Positions 25,012 to 32,335 of a DNA stretch of 64,000 nt are shown one piece after another; the first letter of the stretch is position 1, and each line of letters begins with the position of its first letter. Under the pieces are notes generated by a model. That model was not told where the DNA came from, ran no database searches, and saw nothing but the letters and a program-made list of their open reading frames with translations. The stretch covers positions 1-64,000 of the forward strand of contig NZ_JAJCYB010000077.1 of NCBI RefSeq assembly GCF_029263155.1, in the 5' to 3' direction. The position numbers and the translations under genes are program-made. This stretch comes from Pseudonocardia sp. (GTDB lineage: Bacteria > Actinomycetota > Actinomycetes > Mycobacteriales > Pseudonocardiaceae).

Positions 25012-25165
25012 CCGACCCGCCCCTCCGCGAGTCGGGGTGTGCGTGCGCGCGAGTCGGGGTGTGCGTGTGCGCGAGTCGGGGTGTGCGTGTGCGCGAGCCG
25101 GTGCAGGCTGCGCACGGAGGGCGCGACTCGCGGGCACGGAGGGCGACTCGCGGGGTGGGGGTGCG
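25012..25165. repeat. 22-bp tandem repeats with inverted partners
   Basis: The segment GCGAGTCGGGGTGTGCGTG occurs at 25027, 25049 and 25071 with a 22-base period, and a decayed fourth copy starts near 25093. Downstream, GCGACTCGCGG occurs twice (about 25123 and 25143) and is complementary to the CCGCGAGTCG at the repeat start. The region separates convergent genes and can fold into alternative hairpins. It is a likely bidirectional terminator of unusual, array-like form. Confidence 0.75.
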
Positions 25166-25510
25166 TCAGCCCCAGCCGAGGGCGTGCAGGGTGTCCTCGT
25201 CGATGCCGAAGTGGTGGGCCACCTCGTGCACCACGGTGACGGCGACCTCGTGCACCACCTCGGCATCGGTGTGGCAGATCGACAGGATGGCGTCCTGGTA
25301 GATGCTGATGCGGTCGGGCAGGACGCCGCCGTAGGTGGAGTCGCGCTCGGTGAGCGCGACTCCCTCGTAGATCCCGAGGAGGTCGGGCTCCTCGTCGTTG
25401 CGGGCCTCCACGAGGACGACGACGTTGTCCATCGCCGCGGTGAGCTGGGCGGGGATGGTGTCCAGTGCGTCGGCGACGAGCTCCTCGAAGTGCCGCCGGG
25501 TCATCTCCAT
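25166..25510 (-). CDS. Minimal zincin metallopeptidase (MMP-like)
   Basis: A 114-aa protein of the Zincin_1 family (Rv3836-like). The HExxHxxGxxD metal motif reads HEVAHHFGID: His95, Glu96 and His99, with Asp104 the likely third ligand. It is a bare catalytic core without propeptide or signal, so cytoplasmic. ATG 25510 begins MEMTRRHFEE, the usual family start. The next gene upstream on the same strand ends 10 bases before this start codon. Natural substrates of this family are not known. Confidence 0.87.
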   Translation of the reverse strand: MEMTRRHFEELVADALDTIPAQLTAAMDNVVVLVEARNDEEPDLLGIYEGVALTERDSTYGGVLPDRISIYQDAILSICHTDAEVVHEVAVTVVHEVAHHFGIDEDTLHALGWG

Positions 25511-25520
25511 GACCCGGCGG

Positions 25521-26750
25521 TCACGCCCCGCCGACGGGCACGGGGAGCTCCGGCGGCAGGAGCGCCGGTGCCCCGTCCGCCGGGGCCTCCGGCTCGCCGG
25601 ACGGGGCACCGGGTTCGGCGGGCGAGGTGGGCGCGGTGGCCTCCGACGGGGCGGCCGGAGTGGGGGTGGGCGGGGCGGGCACCCCGGCGTCGGGGGTGTC
25701 CTCCGTCTGCGGCGCCACCTGGTCGCCGACCACGACATCGCCCTTGACCGAGCCGGTGACCGGCGCGAACCCGCTGCGGTCGGGCAGCAGGGTGGCCACG
25801 TTGCAGTTGGCGCGGCGGGTGCCGGCGGCCCAGGACTCCTCCTGGATGTTGTTCCAGTACACCGTCAGCCCCTTGTCGGCGACGACCGTGGGCCCGCCCG
25901 CGTACTGCGCGGCCAGCTCGTTGCAGCGCGGCTGCAGCAGCGCGTCCTGGTCGGCGATGGACGGGAAGGCGTCGGGGAAGTCGGCGCTCAGGTCGACGAT
26001 GCCCACGGTCTCCAGCGCGTGCGTGCCGGCGCAGTCCACGGGGTCGCCGACGCTGCGGCCGCTGATCCCCAGGCACACGCCCGGCTCCTGGACGTCGGCC
26101 TGGTCGCCGTCGGCCACCTTGCCGGTGAGCGGGTAGAGCGCGCCCGAGCGCGACGCGCTCTGCAACCCGCAGCGCAGCTCCCGGTCGCCCTGCTCCCACT
26201 TGCTCGGGGACGGCTTGAGCGCACCGATCCGGTAGCGGCCGTAGGGGTCGAAGACGTCGTTCAGGTAGGTCATGACGACCGGGCCGCAGCGCTCGTCGAC
26301 CAGCTGGCGGAAGGTGGCGTCGGTGGGCAGCTCCACCTGGTCGAGCAGCGTGACGGTGCCCGCCTGCTCGAACAGGTGCGGCTGGGCACAGTCGACGAGC
26401 GCGGTGTCGGCGGCGTCGGGGCGGGTCCAGTTCAGGCAGGTGCCGGGCACGGCGGGCGGGGCCTGCACCTCCACGACCTCGGGCTCGTCGGGTGCGGCCG
26501 GCAGCGCGGCGAACGAGCCGAGCACCGGGACCTCGGTGCCGGTGACGGTGTCGAACGCGGCGACACCGAACATCGCGAGCGCGCCGATGACGATGCCCGT
26601 GACGATCCGCCAGACCGGGTGCATCGGCGGGCCCGGCGGGGTGACGGGGAGACGCCCGCCGGCACTCGGAGACGGCGACTCGTACGGGGGAGCGTCGTCG
26701 TCTCTCACGGGCCGGGGAGCGGTGAGGGTGCGGTCCATATCGCCCGTCAT
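25521..26750 (-). CDS. Septum-formation family membrane protein (Rv3835-like)
   Basis: A 409-aa protein with a cytoplasmic Pro-rich N-terminus, one transmembrane helix at about residues 48-70, and a large extracytoplasmic part. The outer part has two related halves, each with paired cysteines around C-x-N-W and DCAQPH / DCAGTH, the signature of the septum-formation (Septum_form) domain. A Pro/Ala/Ser-rich tail of about 70 residues follows. By family and synteny it is the Rv3835 homologue and may act at the division site. Start choice among ATG 26753, 26750 and 26738 is uncertain. It lies just upstream of the zincin gene, probably as an operon. Confidence 0.78.
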   Translation of the reverse strand: MTGDMDRTLTAPRPVRDDDAPPYESPSPSAGGRLPVTPPGPPMHPVWRIVTGIVIGALAMFGVAAFDTVTGTEVPVLGSFAALPAAPDEPEVVEVQAPPAVPGTCLNWTRPDAADTALVDCAQPHLFEQAGTVTLLDQVELPTDATFRQLVDERCGPVVMTYLNDVFDPYGRYRIGALKPSPSKWEQGDRELRCGLQSASRSGALYPLTGKVADGDQADVQEPGVCLGISGRSVGDPVDCAGTHALETVGIVDLSADFPDAFPSIADQDALLQPRCNELAAQYAGGPTVVADKGLTVYWNNIQEESWAAGTRRANCNVATLLPDRSGFAPVTGSVKGDVVVGDQVAPQTEDTPDAGVPAPPTPTPAAPSEATAPTSPAEPGAPSGEPEAPADGAPALLPPELPVPVGGA

Positions 26751-26894
26751 CATGCCGTGACCTGGCGGGTGGCCCGTCGTCGCGGTCGCTCCCGCGCGAC
26801 CATCGGTCGTCGCCGTGCTGCGAGCGTCGCCGTCCGTCCCGCTCGCCGTGGCCGGTACCGTGCGCGCGCGTGTCGGATCGGTGAGGGGGCGCTC

Positions 26895-27473
26895 ATGAGC
26901 GACGAGGATCGGCCGGAACCCGGGAGTATGCGGTTCCAGGACGGCTCGACGACACCCCGCGAGCCCACCCTGGCGCAGCGGCGCGCCCGCGAGCAGGCGC
27001 GGCGCCGCCAGGAGGCCGCCGCCCGGCAGGCCGCGGACGACGAGGAGCGCTCGGCCCGCACGCGCAGGCGGGTCCTCGTCGGGGCGGGCGTGACCGTCGG
27101 CGTCGTCGCGCTCATCGCGGTCGGCTACTCCGTGGTGCGCTCCGAGGACGAGGTCGCGGCCCAGTGCGTGGACGAGGAGACCCAGGAGATCGTGGACGAC
27201 TCCAACTGCGTCACGCCCGTGGCGAACAGCGGCGGCTACGGCGGCGGCTTCTACCCGATCTTCATCGGCGGCGGCGGGCGGCAGTACCACTACAACTACG
27301 GCGGCAGCGGCACGGTCGGTCAGCGGGTGAGCGGCGGCACCACGGTGGTGCCGCCGGACGGCACCCGCGTGCGCTCGTCCTCGGGCCGCGACGTCTCGCC
27401 GCGCGCGTCGAGCAGCAGCGTGTCCCGCGGCGGGCTGGGCGTCTCCGGCGGCGGTTCCTCGAGTGGCTCGTAG
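26895..27473 (+). CDS. Gly-rich single-pass membrane protein (YjfM/YgiB-like)
   Basis: 192 aa. A charged coiled-coil-like N-terminus (about 20-58), one transmembrane helix (about 60-80), a Cys pair (about 91 and 104), then a Gly/Tyr-rich stretch (GGYGGGFYPIFIGGGG) and a Ser-rich tail with SRGGLG. The tail resembles the end of DUF1190 proteins such as YgiB and YjfM. In E. coli those genes also precede a glutathionylspermidine-synthase-like gene, as here, where the next GTG follows the stop immediately. GAGGGGG precedes ATG 26895. The function is unknown. Confidence 0.7.
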   Translation: MSDEDRPEPGSMRFQDGSTTPREPTLAQRRAREQARRRQEAAARQAADDEERSARTRRRVLVGAGVTVGVVALIAVGYSVVRSEDEVAAQCVDEETQEIVDDSNCVTPVANSGGYGGGFYPIFIGGGGRQYHYNYGGSGTVGQRVSGGTTVVPPDGTRVRSSSGRDVSPRASSSSVSRGGLGVSGGGSSSGS

Positions 27474-28637
27474 GTGGAGCGGGGCCGCGGTGAGCCGCGC
27501 GCGGGATGGGCGGACATCGTCCGCGAGCAGGGGATGGTGTTCGGCGCGCCGGGTCGTGGCCAGGGGGGCCTCGCCCGCCCGTACTGGGACGAGTCGGTGC
27601 ACTACACGTTCACGATGGACGAGGTCCTGTCGCTGGAGGCCGACGTCGAGGTGCTGCACTCGATGTGCCTGGAGGCCGTCGACCACGTCGTGACCACCGA
27701 GCGCTTCCGCGACTTCGCGATCCCCGAGTACGCCTGGGACGGCGTGGCGGCGTCGTGGCGGCGCAGCGACCCGCACGTCTACGGCCGTTTCGACCTGCGC
27801 TACGACGGCTCCGGGCCGGCGCAGCTGCTGGAGTACAACGCCGACACCCCGACGACGCTGCTGGAGGCGTCACTGCTGCAGTGGTACTGGCTGAAGGACG
27901 TCCACCCGGCCGACGACCAGTGGAACTCGCTGCACGAGAAGCTCGTGGAGCGCTGGGCCGAGCTCAGGGCCCGGCTGCCCGGCGACGACATCTACTTCAC
28001 GTGGTCGGGCGCCGACGCCAGCGGCGAGGACCACGTCACCGTCGGCTACCTGCAGGAGACCGCCGCCGAGGCCGGGCTGAACACCGTCGGGCTGGCGATC
28101 GAGGACATCGGCTGGGACTCCGCACTGGAGAGTTTCGTCGACCTCGAGGAGTCGCCGATGGCCGCGGTGTTCAAGCTCTACCCGTGGGAGTGGGTCGTCA
28201 CCGACGACTTCGGCAGGCACGTGCTCGCGAGCCTGCCCGAGACGCTGTGGGTCGAGCCGCTGTGGAAGTCGGTCCTGTCCAACAAGGCCCTGCTGGCCGT
28301 GCTGTGGGAGATGTATCCCGGCCACCCCAACCTGCTGCCCGCCTACCTCGACCAGCCCGGGATGCTCACCGAGTACGTCCGCAAGCCCCGGCTGGGCCGC
28401 GAGGGCGCCAACATCTCGATCGTCTCGCCCGGCTCCGAGCACGAGACCGGCGGTGTCTACGGCGAGGAGGGCTACGTCTACCAGCTCTTCGCCCCGCTCC
28501 CCGAGTTCGACGGCTTCCGCCCGGCGCTGGGCGCGTGGGTCGTCGGCGACACGGCGGCCGGCCTCGGCATCCGCGAGACCGTCGGTCTGGTGACCGACGA
28601 CGGCGCGGCGTTCGTCCCCCACCGCATCCCCGAATAG
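27474..28637 (+). CDS. Glutathionylspermidine synthase-like ATP-grasp ligase (YjfC/YgiC-like)
   Basis: 387 aa, the same length as E. coli YgiC/YjfC. It covers the GSP_synth (PF03738) ATP-grasp domain: YWDESVHYTFT near the start, LLEYNADTPTTLLEAS, then FKLYPWEWVV and the C-terminal EGGYVYQ-type segment. It would ligate an amine to a carboxylate with ATP. The amidase domain of the bifunctional enzyme is absent, and the acceptor is unknown, as for YgiC. The GTG start directly abuts the previous stop, and the DUF350 gene follows after 18 bases, so the three form one operon. Confidence 0.85.
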   Translation: MERGRGEPRAGWADIVREQGMVFGAPGRGQGGLARPYWDESVHYTFTMDEVLSLEADVEVLHSMCLEAVDHVVTTERFRDFAIPEYAWDGVAASWRRSDPHVYGRFDLRYDGSGPAQLLEYNADTPTTLLEASLLQWYWLKDVHPADDQWNSLHEKLVERWAELRARLPGDDIYFTWSGADASGEDHVTVGYLQETAAEAGLNTVGLAIEDIGWDSALESFVDLEESPMAAVFKLYPWEWVVTDDFGRHVLASLPETLWVEPLWKSVLSNKALLAVLWEMYPGHPNLLPAYLDQPGMLTEYVRKPRLGREGANISIVSPGSEHETGGVYGEEGYVYQLFAPLPEFDGFRPALGAWVVGDTAAGLGIRETVGLVTDDGAAFVPHRIPE

Positions 28638-28655
28638 ACCCGAAAGGCTCCCCGA

Positions 28656-29093
28656 ATGATCAACCCGGGCTTCTTCTCCGTGATCGGCATCGGCATCGGT
28701 GCGATCCTGCTCTATGCCGTGCTCGGCGTGATCCTCATGCTGCTGGGCTTCTACGCCGTGGACCTGACCACGCCCGGAAAGCTCAACGTGATGGTGCGCG
28801 AGGGCCTGCCGAACGCCGTGGTCGTCACGGCCGCGGGCATGGTCAGCATGGCGCTGATCGTCGTCACCGCGATCTACACCTCGTCGGGTCTCCTCACCGA
28901 GGGGCTGATCCAGACCGCGGTCTTCGGCATCGTCGGGATCCTCGCCCAGGTCGGGGCGGTGCGGCTGCTGGAGTGGGTGATGGGCATCGACATCGGCGCG
29001 GTGCTGGCCGCCGACCGGATGCTCCCGCAGAGCTACGTGATCGCCGCCGCGCACGTGGCACTGGGGCTCGTGGTCGCGGTCGCGATCATCTGA
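28656..29093 (+). CDS. DUF350 membrane protein (YjfL-like)
   Basis: 145 aa with four membrane helices and the DUF350 pattern (FYAVDLTTPGK, then repeated helix pairs). AAAGG precedes ATG 28656. DUF350 genes commonly neighbour glutathionylspermidine-synthase-like and DUF1190 genes, as in the E. coli yjfL-yjfM-yjfC cluster, and the same trio is present here in a different order. It may form a small channel or membrane anchor; this is not established. Confidence 0.85.
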   Translation: MINPGFFSVIGIGIGAILLYAVLGVILMLLGFYAVDLTTPGKLNVMVREGLPNAVVVTAAGMVSMALIVVTAIYTSSGLLTEGLIQTAVFGIVGILAQVGAVRLLEWVMGIDIGAVLAADRMLPQSYVIAAAHVALGLVVAVAII

Positions 29094-29110
29094 GGAGTGG
29101 CCTACACGAA

Positions 29111-29126
29111 TGCTACAGTCGTAGCA
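29111..29126. promoter_or_regulatory. Antitoxin operator overlapping promoter
   Basis: TGCTAC at 29111-29116 and GTAGCA at 29121-29126 form a perfect inverted repeat around four bases. It overlaps a TACAGT -10 box (29114-29119) and the antitoxin start codon at 29126. The position is right for autorepression by a Phd/YefM dimer. Confidence 0.65.
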
Positions 29127-29386
29127 TGAGTGAGGTGCCCAGCCGGGAGCTGCGCAACGACACCGCCGGCGTGCTGCGCCGGGTGCAGGAGGGCGAGCGG
29201 GTCACGGTCACGGTCAACGGGCGCGCGGTGGCCGAGCTGGTTCCCGTGCAACGGTCCCGTCGCGGCTGGATCGGCCGTGACGACCTCGCCGCGCGACTGC
29301 ACCGGGTGCAGGCCGATCCGGGGCTGCGGGCCGACCTCGCCCGCCTCGCCGGGGACAGCACGGACGACCTGGGCCCGATCCGGTGA
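29126..29386 (+). CDS. Phd/YefM-type antitoxin
   Basis: An 86-aa protein with the Phd/YefM fold pattern: SRELRNDTAGVLRRVQEGERVTVTVNGRAVAELVP, where a DNA-binding N-terminus leads into a short hairpin. The C-terminus (DDLAARLHRVQADPGLRADL) would wrap the toxin. A TACAGT box six bases upstream and the lack of an SD suggest a leaderless mRNA. Its stop overlaps the toxin GTG (GTGA). It is paired with a PIN toxin, a frequent actinobacterial combination. Confidence 0.83.
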   Translation: MSEVPSRELRNDTAGVLRRVQEGERVTVTVNGRAVAELVPVQRSRRGWIGRDDLAARLHRVQADPGLRADLARLAGDSTDDLGPIR

Positions 29387-29775
29387 GGGGTGTTCTCGAC
29401 ACGAGCGTCTTCATCGCAGCCGAGAGCGGGCGCCCGCTGCGCACGGACCTGCTCCCCGACGAGTCCGCGGTCTCGGTCGTGACACTGGCCGAGCTGCAGG
29501 CCGGTGTGCTGGCTGCAGCCGACGTCGAGACCCGCGCGCGACGGATGCTCACCCTCGACGCCGTCGCCGACATCGAGCTGATCGGGATCGATGAGGCCGC
29601 GGCGCACATGTGGGCCCGGATGCGCGTGCAGCTCGCCGGGTCCGGGCGGCGGGTGAACGTCAACGACCTCTGGATCGCGGCGAGCGCGGCCGCGCGGGGC
29701 CTACCCGTGGTGACCCAGGACGACGACTTCGCCCCGGTCGAGGGCATCGCCGGGCTCGAGATCGTCCGCGTGTGA
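29383..29775 (+). CDS. VapC-type PIN-domain toxin
   Basis: 130 aa, a complete PIN domain of normal length. Acidic residues are Asp6 (LDTSVF), Glu37 (TLAELQAG), Asp95 (NVNDLWIAA) and Asp113/Asp115 (TQDDDF). It is predicted to be an Mg-dependent endoribonuclease inhibited by the upstream antitoxin. It shows little similarity to the PIN protein at 16.2 kb beyond the motifs, so the two systems were probably acquired separately. Confidence 0.88.
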   Translation: MRGVLDTSVFIAAESGRPLRTDLLPDESAVSVVTLAELQAGVLAAADVETRARRMLTLDAVADIELIGIDEAAAHMWARMRVQLAGSGRRVNVNDLWIAASAAARGLPVVTQDDDFAPVEGIAGLEIVRV

Positions 29776-29782
29776 GTGGACC

Positions 29783-29797
29783 CTCGACCTGGTCGAG
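29783..29797. promoter_or_regulatory. MerR-type operator
   Basis: CTCGACC-T-GGTCGAG is a perfect 7-1-7 inverted repeat, 17 bases before the ATG of the MerR-clamp fusion. The sequence and symmetry match operators that actinobacterial MerR regulators bind within over-long promoter spacers, so autoregulation is likely. Confidence 0.65.
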
Positions 29798-29814
29798 ACG
29801 GGAGATTCGCGGGC

Positions 29815-30849
29815 ATGGAGAGCTGGCGTGGCATCGGCCGGATGGCCCGGGAGTCCGGGTTGACGGTCAGCGCGCTGCGGTTCTACGACGGCGCCGGGGT
29901 GTTCGGGCCCGCCCACGTGGACCCGCACAGCGGCTACCGCTTCTACGCGCCCGACCAGCTCGTGGTCGCCCGGCTCGTGGCGTCGCTGCGCCGGGTGGGC
30001 ATGCCGCTGGCCGGGATCCGGGAGGTGCTGGAACACCGGCACGACCCGGACGCCGTCGACGCGCTGCTCGACGGCCATCTGCGGCGCCTGGAACAGGGCG
30101 TGGCCGACGCCCGGCGCGAGCTCTCCTCCGTCCGCACGTTGCTGACCGCTCCGGAGGAGACCCCCGTGTCCACGACCGTGACCCTGCCCGCCGCCGACCT
30201 CGCTGCCGCCCTGCGGGCCGTGCGCTTCGCCGTCGGCTCCGACCCGACCTACCCCGCGCTGCGCGGAGTGCTGCTCGACGTCACGGCGGACGTCGTGACG
30301 CTCGTCGCGACCGACCGCTACCGGCTCGCCGTGTCCACGGTGCGGCGCGGCGCCGCCCCGGCCGTGGCGGCGCTGTTGCCCGCGAGGTTCGCCGACCAGC
30401 TCGCCGGGTTCGACGCCGGCGACGTTCTACTGCGGATCGACGGGTCGGCGGTGTCGGCCCGGTGCGGCGCCGCCACGGTGCAGGACCGGCTGCTCGACAA
30501 CGCGTTCCCCGACTTCCGCCGCCTGGTGCCCGCCGCGGGCAACCAGGTACCCGTCGACGCGACCGAGCTGCGTACGGCCGTCGCCGCGGCCGGGACCAGG
30601 CAGGTGCGGCGCGAGCAGGACGGTGTGGACGTCGACGTCACGGTGCTGTCGGTGGACGCGGACGGGCGGCTGCACGTCGGCACGGGACCCGAAGGCACCG
30701 GGGTCAGCGTGGAGTTCCTGCTGGAGGCGGTGGACGCCGGCGGAGCGGGACAGCTGCGGCTGGAGCTGGACGGCCCGCTGGCCCCGGTGACGATCCGGCC
30801 GTCCGGCCGGCCGGGCACGTACTCGCTGCTGATGCCGGTCCGGCTCTGA
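29815..30849 (+). CDS. MerR regulator fused to DNA polymerase III beta-clamp domains
   Basis: 344 aa. Residues 1-75 are a MerR winged helix (IGRMARESGLTVSALRFYD, then GYRFYAPDQL), followed by a dimerisation helix (about 78-110). Residues 121-344 resemble sliding-clamp domains 2 and 3: LPAADLAAALRAVRFAV, ATDRYRLA at 165-172, FPDFRRLVP at 231-239, and the C-terminus PVTIRP...YSLLMPVRL. Clamp domain 1 is absent and its place is taken by the MerR part. Similar proteins are annotated in actinobacteria, but I know of no defined function. It could read DNA and dock on clamp-binding peptides, or use the clamp fold as a ligand or dimer module. A MerR operator lies upstream. Confidence 0.8.
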   Translation: MESWRGIGRMARESGLTVSALRFYDGAGVFGPAHVDPHSGYRFYAPDQLVVARLVASLRRVGMPLAGIREVLEHRHDPDAVDALLDGHLRRLEQGVADARRELSSVRTLLTAPEETPVSTTVTLPAADLAAALRAVRFAVGSDPTYPALRGVLLDVTADVVTLVATDRYRLAVSTVRRGAAPAVAALLPARFADQLAGFDAGDVLLRIDGSAVSARCGAATVQDRLLDNAFPDFRRLVPAAGNQVPVDATELRTAVAAAGTRQVRREQDGVDVDVTVLSVDADGRLHVGTGPEGTGVSVEFLLEAVDAGGAGQLRLELDGPLAPVTIRPSGRPGTYSLLMPVRL

Positions 30850-30902
30850 CCGACCCGCCGCGACGCCGGGTCGCCAGCGGGCCGGCCCCGTACGCTGGGT
30901 CC

Positions 30903-31715
30903 GTGCAGGCTCCCCTTCTGGTCGCCACCGACGTCGACGGCACGCTGCTCGACCCGTACGACCGGGTCACGCCGCGCGCCGCGGCCGTGATCGGGCGCGC
31001 GGTGGCGGCCGGCGTGGGGTTCGTGCTGGTCACCGGCAGGCCGCCGCGGTGGATCCATCCGGTCGTCGAACAGCTCCCGCAGACCCGGCTGGCCGTGTGC
31101 GCCAACGGCGCCGTCCTCTACGACGCGGTGGACGACCGGGTGCTGTGGAGCCGGACGCTGGCCCCGGACACGCTCGGCGAGCTCGCCGCCACCGTGACGG
31201 CCGCCCTGCCGACCGGCGGGCTGGCGGTGGAGCGCGTCGGCGCGAGCGCCTTCGACGACGCCCACGGACACTTCGTCGCCGAGCCCTCCTACCGGCACGC
31301 GTGGCCCGACGCCGACGAGCACGTCGTCGACCGCGCCGAGCTCGTGTCGCGGCCCGCGGTGAAGCTGCTCGTCCGGTGCGCCGAGCTGCCCAGCGAGATC
31401 ATGATGGCGGCACTGGCCCCGGCCGTCGGCGATGTCGCCGACCTCACGTTCTCCCATCCCGGCGGGCTCGTCGAGCTCTCCCCGCCGCGGGTCACGAAGG
31501 CCACCGGGCTGGCCGAGGTGGCGCGGCGGCTCGGCGTCGCCACCGCCGACGTCGTCGCGTTCGGGGACATGCCCAACGATCTGGAGATGCTGCGCTGGGC
31601 CGGGCACGGCGTCGCGATGGGCAACGCGCACCCGGTGCTGCACGGCGTGGCCGACGAGGTCACGGGGAGCAACAGCGACGACGGGCTGGCGCTGGTGCTG
31701 GAACGCTGGTTCTGA
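30903..31715 (+). CDS. HAD family hydrolase, Cof-type (Rv3813c-like)
   Basis: A 270-aa HAD phosphatase of the Cof subfamily. Motif I is TDVDGTLLD (Asp10 nucleophile by position), motif II VTGRPPR, motif III Lys in the KLLVRC/VTKATGL region, and motif IV FGDMPNDLEML. A C2-type cap lies between. It dephosphorylates small phospho-sugars or cofactors; the substrate is unknown. TACGCT at 30891-30896 is six bases before GTG 30903. Its mycobacterial counterpart Rv3813c lies near glf and glfT2, so position beside wall genes is conserved. Confidence 0.87.
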   Translation: MQAPLLVATDVDGTLLDPYDRVTPRAAAVIGRAVAAGVGFVLVTGRPPRWIHPVVEQLPQTRLAVCANGAVLYDAVDDRVLWSRTLAPDTLGELAATVTAALPTGGLAVERVGASAFDDAHGHFVAEPSYRHAWPDADEHVVDRAELVSRPAVKLLVRCAELPSEIMMAALAPAVGDVADLTFSHPGGLVELSPPRVTKATGLAEVARRLGVATADVVAFGDMPNDLEMLRWAGHGVAMGNAHPVLHGVADEVTGSNSDDGLALVLERWF

Positions 31716-31801
31716 GCGTCCGCGTAGCATCCATCCCGATCCGATCCCTGTCGCCGATCCGCCCGCGGACTCCGATTCGCGCCGCCCTGGAGGCCCCTGT
31801 C

Positions 31802-32335
31802 GTGGCCCAGCCACCCACCGGCACCGTCCGCGCCATCGAGGTGCGCGCGCTCAGCGCCGTCCAGCGCACCGTCGGCCCACCGCCCGTGGTCCGGGTGGCG
31901 CGCGGGATGTCGCTGTTCGGCGAACACGCCGCGGGGTGGCTCGCGTTCGGTGCCGCGGGCGCGGTGCTGGACCGGCCGCGCCGCCGTGACTGGCTCGTCG
32001 CCACCGCCGGTGTGGCTCTCGCCCACGGCGTGTCGATCGGCGTCAAGCGCGTGGTGCGCCGCCCGCGGCCCGACGACCCGGCGGTGCAGGTGCGGGTCGG
32101 CACCCCCAGCAGGCTCAGCTTCCCGTCGGCCCACGCCACGTCGACGACCGCGGCGGCGGTGCTGTTCGGTGCGTTGCTGCACCGGCCGCTCGTGGCGGTG
32201 CTCGTGCCGCCGATGGCGCTGTCGCGGCTGGTGCTCGGCGTCCACTACCCGAGCGACGTCGTCGCGGGCTCCCTGCTCGGCGCCGCGGTCGCCGCCGCCG
32301 CGCGCCGCGTACCGAAGCGGAGGAAGACCCGATGA
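31802..32335 (+). CDS. PAP2 phosphatase (Rv3807c-like)
   Basis: A 177-aa membrane phosphatase with the three PAP2 motifs: KRVVRRPRP, PSAHA and SRLVLGVHYPSD, plus four to five helices. The mycobacterial gene in the same place, next to the UbiA gene, is proposed to remove the 5-phosphate from decaprenyl-phosphoribose 5-phosphate on the route to the arabinose donor. It overlaps the next gene by ATGA. The start (GTG 31802) is uncertain, since the frame is open upstream to the previous gene. Confidence 0.83.
   Translation: MAQPPTGTVRAIEVRALSAVQRTVGPPPVVRVARGMSLFGEHAAGWLAFGAAGAVLDRPRRRDWLVATAGVALAHGVSIGVKRVVRRPRPDDPAVQVRVGTPSRLSFPSAHATSTTAAAVLFGALLHRPLVAVLVPPMALSRLVLGVHYPSDVVAGSLLGAAVAAAARRVPKRRKTR

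Noticed and set aside
25027-25100. CRISPR array
   Set aside because: The units are 22 bp, contiguous and without unique spacers, and no cas gene is present in the window.
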